A stretch of DNA of 64,000 bases from the NCBI GenBank assembly GCA_018902545.1, contig JAHIQM010000007.1, forward strand, positions 124,001-188,000. The letters run 5' to 3'. The notes under the pieces are model-generated. The model was given only the letters and a program-made list of their open reading frames with translations, was not told where the DNA came from and searched no databases. Made by a program: the position numbers and the translations under genes. This document shows positions 51,734 through 59,856 of the stretch, one piece after another; the stretch's first letter is position 1, and the number at the start of each line of letters is the position of its first letter. Origin of the DNA: Pseudomonadota bacterium. GTDB taxonomy: Bacteria; Desulfobacterota; Desulfovibrionia; Desulfovibrionales; Desulfomicrobiaceae.

Positions 51734-51963
51734 GCCGTGTCTCCGCACATGGAGTCAAAGCTGCGGCGCAGCCAGCGCTTGGCCACGAATCCCACAACCA
51801 TGATGGGCAAAAGCATCCCACCAAAAACCTTGAGGAAGACCATGGTGAATTCGTCAGGTCGTCCGGAGGCTACATACATGGCAACGGTCAGCGCCCCTAG
51901 AACCAGAACGTTGATGGAAAGGACAATAATCTTGTGCAGTAGAAAGAATTTGTATTCGCTCAT
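51730..51963 (-). CDS. Small two-helix membrane protein
   Basis: 77 residues with helices IIVLSINVLVLGALTVAMYV and LKVFGGMLLPIMVVGFVAKR. It overlaps the following membrane protein by 4 bp. No family recognised; probably a subunit of the same complex. Confidence 0.65.
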   Translation of the reverse strand: MSEYKFFLLHKIIVLSINVLVLGALTVAMYVASGRPDEFTMVFLKVFGGMLLPIMVVGFVAKRWLRRSFDSMCGDTA

Positions 51964-51986
51964 CTCGGCACTCCTTGAATGAGGAC

Positions 51987-52015
51987 GGGGCGGTCAGGAG
52001 TAGACTGACCGCCCC
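51987..52015 (-). terminator. Intra-operon stem-loop
   Basis: Perfect 10-bp stem GGGGCGGTCA / TGACCGCCCC between the lipoprotein gene and the small membrane protein gene, without a T run. It may set differential expression within the operon. Confidence 0.55.
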
Positions 52016-52031
52016 CGATGTCCTCGAGGTA

Positions 52032-52643
52032 TTACTTCTTGAAGATGTCCGTCTTTGAGATGTTCATGAAGCGGATGGCCTTGCCTTTTTCCTTCCAGTA
52101 GATGCGCACTTCGTCGCCGGCATCCCACGTGTATTCCGGGAAGTTGAAATACTCCTCGGGTACGCTGAATGTCACAAGCAACTTCTGACGACCGGAATAG
52201 ATCGTGATGGCCTTCTTGTCCTTGTCGACCACGGGGAACTTCTTGGCTTTATTTTCGCCTTTGTCGAATACCAGGGGATGGTCCTTGGCGATGTCTTTTT
52301 GCGCATCAACGATGGTGATGGGCAAATCTTCAATCACCTGGGTGCTCGGGTTGAAGATCTTGATGATCTTGGCGTCAACATCGATCTTCATGCGCAGTCC
52401 GACCTTGGGGTCGGCGCCGCGCTCTGCCGGATCAGTGGGCATCGTGTAGGTATGCGGAGGCAGGATCGCATAGTCGGGATTCTGGGAATCCATGTTCTTG
52501 TCTTCAATGACGGTCACGGTCTGTTTGTCCATGTCGAACGCGATGACCCGTCCCTGATCGACTTTGCCATATTCATCGCAACCCAAAACCCCGAAGGTCA
52601 GTACTGCGACCATGAGCATGAAGAGAGTTCGTTTGATATTCAT
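52032..52643 (-). CDS. DUF4881-type lipoprotein
   Basis: 203 residues. A lipoprotein signal (LMVAVLTFGVLGC) puts the lipidated Cys at residue 22. The mature domain is beta-rich: GRVIAFDMDKQTVTVIEDKN, PHTYTMPTDPAERGADPKVG, VPEEYFNFPEYTWDAGDEVR. I assign DUF4881 from memory of such proteins in Desulfovibrionales; function unknown. It follows the TSUP gene by 25 bp. Confidence 0.72.
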   Translation of the reverse strand: MNIKRTLFMLMVAVLTFGVLGCDEYGKVDQGRVIAFDMDKQTVTVIEDKNMDSQNPDYAILPPHTYTMPTDPAERGADPKVGLRMKIDVDAKIIKIFNPSTQVIEDLPITIVDAQKDIAKDHPLVFDKGENKAKKFPVVDKDKKAITIYSGRQKLLVTFSVPEEYFNFPEYTWDAGDEVRIYWKEKGKAIRFMNISKTDIFKK

Positions 52644-52668
52644 GTGTCTGCTCCTTGTTCCTTGCGCT

Positions 52669-53724
52669 CTAGCTCTTACGGTTCTTCGAAGCCAATTCCA
52701 TCTTCACTCCCTGGACCATGCGCACGAATATGTACGAGGACATGGCCACAACCAACCCGAGAACCAGGACCGTCGAAGCGGTATTGAGAAGGTCCTTGTA
52801 GGCGGGCAGCCAAGGCTGGACCAATTTCAGCAGAATGGACAACATGCAACCGATGACGGCCAGACCGAAGGCGATGCGGATGCCGTAGCCCTTGATGTAC
52901 TTGGTCGCAACCGCGCCGACCTGAGCGCCCATGGCCGCGCCAACAAGCATGATCATGGCCGCGACCAGCTCGGTCCGACCCTTCCAGGTGTAGGTGGCCG
53001 CACCATACAGGCCGGAGATGGCCACTTCAAAAAGGTCTGTGCCCACCGCAACGTGAGTCGGGCAACCAATCATGTAGATCAGGGCGGGCATACGGATCAG
53101 ACCGCCGCCGATACCGAGAATACCAGCGAGCCAGCCGGTGAAGAAGCTGACGAAAATAGGCAGCCAGGCGGAGCAGTATATGCCGGCTTCCTTCAGGTGG
53201 ACCATTGGGGGAATCTTGATCTTGTGCAGGGTCTTGTGCCACTCGACGCCAGTCTCAAGGCCGGTCAGCTTTTCACCACGGGCGAGGGCGGCTTTTTCCT
53301 TGGCCCTGCGCTTGGCGACATCATGAAAAACCATCCAGGCGATGAAAGCCAGTAGCCCAATGTAGATCCAGCGCACGACCTTCTCTACACTGCCGATTCG
53401 CTCCAGCCACATGACCATCTGGGCCCCGGCCTCGAAGCCGACCACCGTACCGACCAGCATGATCATACCAAGTTTGTAGTCCACGTTTCCGAACTTGCCG
53501 TGACGCATGGTTGAAATAAGCGACTTGCCGGCCATGTGCGCGATATCCGTGCCAATGGCGAAGGCCATGGGGAAGCCGAGGATGTTGAGACCGGGGGTCA
53601 CCATCCAGGCCCCGCCCATTCCAAAAAAACCGCCGATGATGCCGACACCTACGCCAAGAATGATCAGGCCGGGCCAGAAAATTTTAACGCCTGCGATGGG
53701 CATGAGGACATAGAGCCATTCCAT
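52669..53724 (-). CDS. TSUP-family (TauE/SafE) anion transporter, copy 2
   Basis: 351 residues with about eight membrane helices. The repeats read GVGIIGGFFGMGGAWMVTPG (~27-46) and FFTGWLAGILGIGGGLIRMP (~195-214). A cytoplasmic stretch of ~45 residues (KRRAKEKAALARGEKLTGLE) separates the halves, as in copy 1. The substrate may be sulfite, a sulfonate or another small anion. It follows the 99-residue membrane protein by 27 bp. Confidence 0.87.
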   Translation of the reverse strand: MEWLYVLMPIAGVKIFWPGLIILGVGVGIIGGFFGMGGAWMVTPGLNILGFPMAFAIGTDIAHMAGKSLISTMRHGKFGNVDYKLGMIMLVGTVVGFEAGAQMVMWLERIGSVEKVVRWIYIGLLAFIAWMVFHDVAKRRAKEKAALARGEKLTGLETGVEWHKTLHKIKIPPMVHLKEAGIYCSAWLPIFVSFFTGWLAGILGIGGGLIRMPALIYMIGCPTHVAVGTDLFEVAISGLYGAATYTWKGRTELVAAMIMLVGAAMGAQVGAVATKYIKGYGIRIAFGLAVIGCMLSILLKLVQPWLPAYKDLLNTASTVLVLGLVVAMSSYIFVRMVQGVKMELASKNRKS

Positions 53725-53751
53725 GGTTTATCTCCTTAACTTGTGTACGGT

Positions 53752-54051
53752 TTAGTGTTCTGCCAGATCACGGGACTTCAGATCGATTCCGATCCAGCTC
53801 ATGATAATGTCGGCGATGACGCCGAAGATCACGCCGGTGACAGGAATCAGAATGATTGTCAGGATCATGAACTGGAAATGGCTCTCGTTGTACAAGTTTG
53901 CCCACCAAGCGAGTATCCCGGTCAACTTGCGCGTGTCCGCCACCAGCACGATGGGAGCCGCACCACCACCGCCAGCGGCGAGGGCGAAGCTCGGACACAG
54001 CACGATCATTGCCATCAATGACCACCACAGCTTGCTTAATCTTGCTTTCAT
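53752..54051 (-). CDS. Small membrane protein, first gene of second TSUP operon
   Basis: 99 residues: an N-terminal signal-like helix (LWWSLMAMIVLCPSFALAA), a glycine stretch GGGGAAP, and a membrane helix FMILTIILIPVTGVIFGVIA. The ATG at 54051 has GGAGG 9 nt upstream. Its role is probably as a partner of the TSUP carrier, parallel to the 139-residue protein of locus 1, but the sequences look unrelated. Confidence 0.68.
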   Translation of the reverse strand: MKARLSKLWWSLMAMIVLCPSFALAAGGGGAAPIVLVADTRKLTGILAWWANLYNESHFQFMILTIILIPVTGVIFGVIADIIMSWIGIDLKSRDLAEH

Positions 54052-54181
54052 CTTAACCTCCAGAGTTGTTTGCTTCCCACTTCCGGCCTTCTGCGCAGCC
54101 AGCCTTGCCTCTTTCAAACCTACCCCGGCTATCGGAGTGTTTCCCGCAACGCTCGAAATCACGCATTGCTATCGCCACTTT

Positions 54182-54197
54182 GGCAAGGAATGTGCCA
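54182..54197 (-). promoter_or_regulatory. Sigma54 (-24/-12) promoter of the second TSUP operon
   Basis: On the minus strand TGGCACA-N4-TTGCC matches the consensus with correct GG-GC spacing. The predicted start near 54170 leaves a ~120-nt leader before the ATG at 54051. The divergent gene encodes a sigma54-activator-family protein. Confidence 0.82.
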
Positions 54198-54328
54198 GGC
54201 CCATCGCGCACTTTTTTCGCCTTTTATTCTGGAGTATTAGAGATAATAATTGCGCAATATTTCGAAGCATGTTAAAAAATGCACAAAATATTTCGCATTT
54301 CAGCAGTCTTCCCAGCCAAGGAGTTCGC

Positions 54329-56932
54329 ATGCGCTACTCGTATCCGCCCATTCTGAACCCGGTCATCAACCTGGAGAAACCCATCAAGGAGTGGAGCTTC
54401 ACGCGCCTGCTGCTCCTGGTCGGCACCCCTCTGGTCGCTGCGGTCATGCTGATCATGACCGTGTCCACATACCGCATCGCCTCCCACTACCTGAACCGGG
54501 CCTATGCGAGGAACGCCCATACCAGGGCCCTGGCCCAGGCCCATGAAATCCAGCAACTCCTCGTCGAGGCCCGCTACGAAGTCCTGAACCTCGGTCACGC
54601 TGACCTGACGGTCGAGTCCATTCAAGCTTACATGATGGGCAAGCCCGCGACGAAAAGGAACCGCTACGCCGAGATAGCCTTCCATGCCGTGGATCCGGAC
54701 AAGAACTTCCTGCTCCTGAACACAGGGGAACACCTCTGGCGGGTACCGAACGACAAGGCTTCAGAAATCAAGTTTGGGACATTCACCAGAAAGGAGAAAG
54801 TCGAGGGAAAGCTGGAAGATTTCGTGCAGATCGAACCGCCAGTCCAAGTCTACTACACATCCATCCCGTACCTCGGTTCCGTAGAGAACATGGAATTTTC
54901 AGTCATTCGACTGAGTACTCCGGTCATGGACCGGGACAAGACATTCATGGGCTACCTGACGCTCTCAGTGGACATTGTCGAAATCCAGCGCGTCATGACA
55001 CTTTTCTCATCAAGGCAGTCGCCCCTGTACATCTTCCCTCAGGAAAGGGAGCGCGCCAGAAGTTTCTTCTTCGACGCCGCAGGCTGGCTCATCTGCGAGA
55101 CGGGGCCCGCGGCCACGGGACGGGCCCATATCTCCATTGACGCCATTCGCACCGGACTGCAGGGGGACATGGGCCGACCCGGCTTCGACAGCGCGTTCCG
55201 CCCCAATCCACAGTATGAAAAATACTGGGCCGCGGTCTCAGCTGTGCAGTCAGGCAAAGATGGGGAAATCGACTTTTCGAACTTTTTGAACGATCCGGCG
55301 AACACGGCCAAAGACCACTTCCTGTATTACGTGCCTATCCGGTTTCAGGAGGAGGCGGGCCGCGACCCGGCCATCCTCGGAGGCATCGGGTGCGTCGACA
55401 GCAGTTTCATGCTCAAGTCCTCGCGCTACGAGATTGCCCTGGCTCTGACCATTTCCTGGCTCGGCGCGCTTCTCCTGACCCTGGGAGCCTTCTTCTACCT
55501 CAACCGCAGGATCAGCAAACCCCTCAATATCCTCACCGTCGCCGCCGAAAAGCTGGCCCTCGGTGACGAGACGTCCACTCTCGACCTCTCTCCGCTTCCC
55601 AAGGAATTGCGCCATCTCCAGCACGCCATGAACGTTCTGCTGCTGCAGTTGCAGGCTGCGCGCAACGAGACAACACTCCGTCAAAACAAAGTTTTTGATG
55701 AAATGCAGCGTCAGCCGGTCTGTCTCGACTCCATGGTCGACGCGCTCCGCACGGAAAAATACCAGGACAATGGGGTCACATCCGGAATTGTCGGTGCCAG
55801 CCATGCCATGCGCGAACTCAATGCCATGATCCACAAGGCTTCCCAGGTCATGGCCGACGTGCTCATCATCGGGGAGACGGGGACCGGCAAGGAGCTCACG
55901 GCCGAGGCCATCCACCGCGGCAGCGCCCGAGCCAGCGGACCTTTCATTTCCATTAATTGCGGAGCTCTGGACGAAAACCTTCTGATGGATGCCCTGTTCG
56001 GCCACGTTAAAGGAGCCTTTTCCGAGGCCAAGACCGACCGCAAGGGCGCTTTTCTGGCCGCGTCGGGAGGCACACTGCACCTCGACGAGATCGGCAACGC
56101 TTCGCCCAAGGTCCAGCAGGCCATGCTTCGCGCCCTCGCGGCGCGGGTCATCCGCCCCCTTGGCAGCGACCAGGAGCAGCCCTTTGACGCGCGGGTCATC
56201 TCGGCGACCAACGTCGACCTGCTCGAATGCTCACAAAGCGGAACGTTTCGTGAAGACCTCTACTACCGTCTGGCAGTCATCACCATCACCACACCGCCTT
56301 TGCGCGACCGCAAAGAGGACATCCCCGCCCTTGTGCGCACGTTCCTCGCCGACGAGGCCCAGGGCACGGGCAAGAACCCGCCCGATCTGAGCCGGGGGGC
56401 CCTGGACAAGCTTCTGCAGTACGACTGGCCCGGCAACATTCGTGAACTGAAGAACTGCATCACCCGGGCAATGACCTTTGCCGAAGGCCAGATTCTTCTG
56501 GCTGACCACCTCGCCTTCGGCCAAACCAAGTCGTTGTCGCGCGACACCGAACTCGCACCGGTAATCCCCATTCAAAAGGGAGCAAGCGCCCCGGCCTGTT
56601 CCGACGTGGCCGCGGAGACGGAAACCCAGCCTTCGGGCATGCATCGGGACAGATCACGGCAAACCAAGACTCAATTGCGCTCGACCGCTTCCGACGATCT
56701 GCGGGGCCTCGACCTCAACCATCGGCAAAAAAAAGCCTGGCCTTCGATTGTCGCATCCGGTGGCACGAACCGTGCTTTGTATCAAAGCGCCCTTGGGGAG
56801 GAAATCTCGGTGCGCACTGCGCAATACGACTTGCAGGACATGGTCAACAAGGGCCTGTTGATCAAATCCGGCAAGGGACCTTCATCACGATATGTCGTAG
56901 CCGCTTTGAGTAATCTGCATCAGCGAGAATGA
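54329..56932 (+). CDS. Membrane-anchored sensor fused to sigma54-activator AAA+ domain (GAFSEA variant)
   Basis: 867 residues. Helix 1 (~27-48) and helix 2 (~369-390) enclose a ~320-residue extracytoplasmic sensor; a HAMP-like segment (LNRRISKPLNILTVAAEKLA) follows. The AAA+ domain has IIGETGTGKELTAEA (~512), GHVKGAFSEAKTDRKG, GTLHLDEIGNASP and FREDLYYRLAVITI. GAFSEA replaces GAFTGA. The C-terminus is a winged-helix-like RALYQSALGEEISVRTAQYD followed by LQDMVNKGLL, not a Fis-type HTH. The ATG at 54329 has AAGGAG 5 nt upstream. Signal sensing and activation appear to be combined in one protein. Confidence 0.85.
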   Translation: MRYSYPPILNPVINLEKPIKEWSFTRLLLLVGTPLVAAVMLIMTVSTYRIASHYLNRAYARNAHTRALAQAHEIQQLLVEARYEVLNLGHADLTVESIQAYMMGKPATKRNRYAEIAFHAVDPDKNFLLLNTGEHLWRVPNDKASEIKFGTFTRKEKVEGKLEDFVQIEPPVQVYYTSIPYLGSVENMEFSVIRLSTPVMDRDKTFMGYLTLSVDIVEIQRVMTLFSSRQSPLYIFPQERERARSFFFDAAGWLICETGPAATGRAHISIDAIRTGLQGDMGRPGFDSAFRPNPQYEKYWAAVSAVQSGKDGEIDFSNFLNDPANTAKDHFLYYVPIRFQEEAGRDPAILGGIGCVDSSFMLKSSRYEIALALTISWLGALLLTLGAFFYLNRRISKPLNILTVAAEKLALGDETSTLDLSPLPKELRHLQHAMNVLLLQLQAARNETTLRQNKVFDEMQRQPVCLDSMVDALRTEKYQDNGVTSGIVGASHAMRELNAMIHKASQVMADVLIIGETGTGKELTAEAIHRGSARASGPFISINCGALDENLLMDALFGHVKGAFSEAKTDRKGAFLAASGGTLHLDEIGNASPKVQQAMLRALAARVIRPLGSDQEQPFDARVISATNVDLLECSQSGTFREDLYYRLAVITITTPPLRDRKEDIPALVRTFLADEAQGTGKNPPDLSRGALDKLLQYDWPGNIRELKNCITRAMTFAEGQILLADHLAFGQTKSLSRDTELAPVIPIQKGASAPACSDVAAETETQPSGMHRDRSRQTKTQLRSTASDDLRGLDLNHRQKKAWPSIVASGGTNRALYQSALGEEISVRTAQYDLQDMVNKGLLIKSGKGPSSRYVVAALSNLHQRE

Positions 56933-56935
56933 TCC

Positions 56936-59494
56936 ATGGGATTCCGTAACTGGCTTGACGCTATTCTCACCAAAGGGCTGCCCAGGCACGATCACGATAC
57001 CGTGCTGAAATCTTTTCGCATTCAATATACGCATTTCAAGGATCTACTCCTGTCCAATGCTGAATTGGGCACGCTAATGGCCGAAATAGACGAAAAGCTT
57101 AAAGGATCCGCGTTGTTCGGCACAAGCGAAATCCGCGCACTGGCGACTCGGAGCGTCTTTCACACCATGCGCATGGTCACGGCACTGAACGTCATCTCCG
57201 GAAATCGCTACGGCATCCTTCAGGAAATGGTGGAACACATCAACGGGCGCATCTCAGGCATTCTCGACAGCAAACCTCAGCCCATCGTGGACGTCTTCAC
57301 ATATCCCCTCTCTGCGGTGGATAGAAGTCTTCTCGATATCGTCGGAGGAAAATGCGCAAACCTTGGCGAAATCCATAATCACGCAAACATTTCCACACCG
57401 GCAGGTTTCGCGATAACCACTGCCGCTTATGACGCTTTCCTGCAAACCGCAGGCTTGCGCGATGAAATCCTCAAACTTCTTCGCGAGGCGAAGCGGGAGG
57501 ATCCAGCAACCGTTGTCTCAGTGTCGGAATCCATTTTCAAGACAATCGACCAGGTCCACGTCCCCGAGCATGTCCTGCGCGCGCTGCTCGGCGAATGGGA
57601 TTCAACCTTTCACAATCCCATGTCGGTTCGGGCCGCATTGCGTTCCAGCGCCATCAGCGAAGATGGAATCCTCTCCTTTTCCGGCCAATATCGGACCATC
57701 CTCGGTGTCACCAGACAATCCTTGGAGAGCGCTTTTCGCGAAGTGCTGGCCAGCCTTTTCTCTCCCCGGGCCATCACCTACCGCATTCATCATGGCGTAT
57801 CCTTCGAGCAATGCGCCATGGGCATGGCCTGCATTGAAATGGTCGATGCCGTGGCCAGCGGGATCATTTTCTCCCGCCACCCCGTCAATCCGCTCTCCGA
57901 TGAAATGGTCCTGAACGCCATCTGGGGCCTGGGCGCCTATGCCGTGGATGGAATCATCGAACCAGACACGTGGCAGATCAAACCAACTCCTGTACCGACG
58001 ATCTCTTCGCAGCATGTTGCCTACAAACGAGTAAAACTGATTTCCGACGCCAAGGGCAAACATGAGGAGGCGGTGCCGGAAGCAATGCGAGCCGTGCCGT
58101 GTCTGAAAACAGAACAGGTTCTGGAGCTGGCGGCAATCGCAGCCAGGCTCGAAGCGCATTACCATCACCCCCAGGACATCGAATGGGCTCTGAATACGAA
58201 AGGTCAGATCATGATCCTGCAAAGCAGGCCCATGCGACTCGCGAGCGTCCATCACGACGGCCTGGCGACGACGGCCATCGAAGGCGCCGAACTCCTGCTT
58301 GAAAATGCCGACATCGCCTGTTCCGGCATCGGCACGGGACAAGCGGTCCTGGCCACCGTTCTGAAGGATCTCTCCGATTTTCCCGAAAACGGCATTCTGG
58401 TCGCGCCGCACTCCCTGCCCAACTATGTCCTGGTCATGAACAGGGCGCAGGCCATAGTCACCGAGGCAGGCAGCATCACCGGCCACATGGCCTCTCTGGC
58501 CCGCGAATTCAACGTCCCGACAATACTCAATGCCAAGCATGCAACGACGCGCATCACCAATGGCCAGACTCTGACCGTGGACGCCATCACAGGCCGGGTC
58601 TATGCTGGCATGGTCGAGGAGCTCATGGCTTTCAAATCCGCGAACACATTCAAGATCGCCGACACGCCCGTGCATGCCACCCTTCGGCAGGTCGCGGACC
58701 AGATCATCCCCTTGCACCTGCTCGACCCCAAGTCTGCCCTGTTTCGCCCGGAATCCTGCACCACGCTGCATGATGTCATGCGATTCGTGCATGAACTTTG
58801 TTACACGGAAATGTTCCGCCTCAGCGACCGCGCTTCCGATGCCGGATCCGTGTCCTGCCAGCTCAAGGCCAAACTGCCCATCGACCTGCATCTCATCGAC
58901 TTAGGCGGAGGGCTGAAAGATGCCGACGGCCCCTATGCATATCCCGAGCAGATCACTTCGGAGCCCCTGTCCGCGCTGCTGTCCGGCATGCTGCGCCCTG
59001 AAGTGCATGTGCGAGGCCCCAGACCGATCAACGTGGGAGGCTTTCTCTCCGTCATGAGCCAGCACTTGCTCGAACCGCCCACGGTCCAGGCGCAACGATT
59101 CGGTGAACGCAGTTATGGCATCATCTCCGACAAATACCTCAATTTCAGCTCCCGCGTCGGCTATCATTACAGTGTAATCGATGCCTATTGCGGAGAAACC
59201 GTTTCCAAAAATTACATCACGTTCCAATTCAAGGGCGGCGCGGCGGACGAAATCCGCCGCGAACGCCGAGTCCGCTGCATCGCTGAAATTCTCGGTCGCC
59301 TGGGTTTTGTCACCGATGTTCGCGGAGACATGGCACAGGCCAGATTCCAGAAGTACGCACGGGAAGAGATCCGCGATCGTCTGGACCAACTGGGCCGACT
59401 GCTCATCGTCACCCGGCAGATGGACATGCTCATGACCAGCGAAACCGCTGTAAAGACCATGGCCGACAATTTCATGGCCGGAGACTATCATTAG
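56936..59494 (+). CDS. PEP-synthase/PPDK-like protein lacking the C-terminal PEP/pyruvate barrel
   Basis: 852 residues. After a ~120-residue N-terminal helical part, an ATP-grasp region of the PPDK N-domain type is seen: VGGKCANLGEIHNHANISTP (~138), then VRAALRSSAISEDGILSFSG and IIFSRHPVNPLSDEMVLNAI. The swivelling phosphohistidine domain has TEAGSITGHMASLAREFNVP (~510-529, with His). The last ~290 residues do not resemble the TIM barrel of PEP synthase. It may phosphorylate another substrate, as rifampin phosphotransferase-like proteins do. It starts 3 bp after the activator gene. Confidence 0.78.
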   Translation: MGFRNWLDAILTKGLPRHDHDTVLKSFRIQYTHFKDLLLSNAELGTLMAEIDEKLKGSALFGTSEIRALATRSVFHTMRMVTALNVISGNRYGILQEMVEHINGRISGILDSKPQPIVDVFTYPLSAVDRSLLDIVGGKCANLGEIHNHANISTPAGFAITTAAYDAFLQTAGLRDEILKLLREAKREDPATVVSVSESIFKTIDQVHVPEHVLRALLGEWDSTFHNPMSVRAALRSSAISEDGILSFSGQYRTILGVTRQSLESAFREVLASLFSPRAITYRIHHGVSFEQCAMGMACIEMVDAVASGIIFSRHPVNPLSDEMVLNAIWGLGAYAVDGIIEPDTWQIKPTPVPTISSQHVAYKRVKLISDAKGKHEEAVPEAMRAVPCLKTEQVLELAAIAARLEAHYHHPQDIEWALNTKGQIMILQSRPMRLASVHHDGLATTAIEGAELLLENADIACSGIGTGQAVLATVLKDLSDFPENGILVAPHSLPNYVLVMNRAQAIVTEAGSITGHMASLAREFNVPTILNAKHATTRITNGQTLTVDAITGRVYAGMVEELMAFKSANTFKIADTPVHATLRQVADQIIPLHLLDPKSALFRPESCTTLHDVMRFVHELCYTEMFRLSDRASDAGSVSCQLKAKLPIDLHLIDLGGGLKDADGPYAYPEQITSEPLSALLSGMLRPEVHVRGPRPINVGGFLSVMSQHLLEPPTVQAQRFGERSYGIISDKYLNFSSRVGYHYSVIDAYCGETVSKNYITFQFKGGAADEIRRERRVRCIAEILGRLGFVTDVRGDMAQARFQKYAREEIRDRLDQLGRLLIVTRQMDMLMTSETAVKTMADNFMAGDYH

Positions 59495-59856
59495 GCACCT
59501 TTCCCACCAGATTTGCGAACTATAAATCGCCAGCGACCTTCATACACGGCGCTTGCGATTTCTCTCCTTGCGCACCGAATGACTCCTGCACATATTCCGG
59601 GCAAAATTCCCAAAATACGTGACTTATTCCCGCCTGCCCGTTCTAAAATGACCAGGAAAAGGGGATGCAATCCTATCGACACAACCGCGGTCCAAACATA
59701 GATAATCTATTGAATTTCTCCATGATCCACCGTTGACCGCCTGCGACAACATACGCGTGCCGATACGTTGCGCCACCACGGATACCTTGCCCGTCTCTTT
59801 GGTGGCGACCTGCGTTTTGGAGAAACAATACTCAAATTTCCACACGGGAGACTGAA
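59495..59856 (+). other. Intergenic region before the glutamate-synthase-like gene
   Basis: 360 bp without a credible gene. A possible stem CCACCA (59770s) / TGGTGG (about 59799) lies in the leader, about 60 bp before the ATG. I see no clear promoter or riboswitch. Confidence 0.4.
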
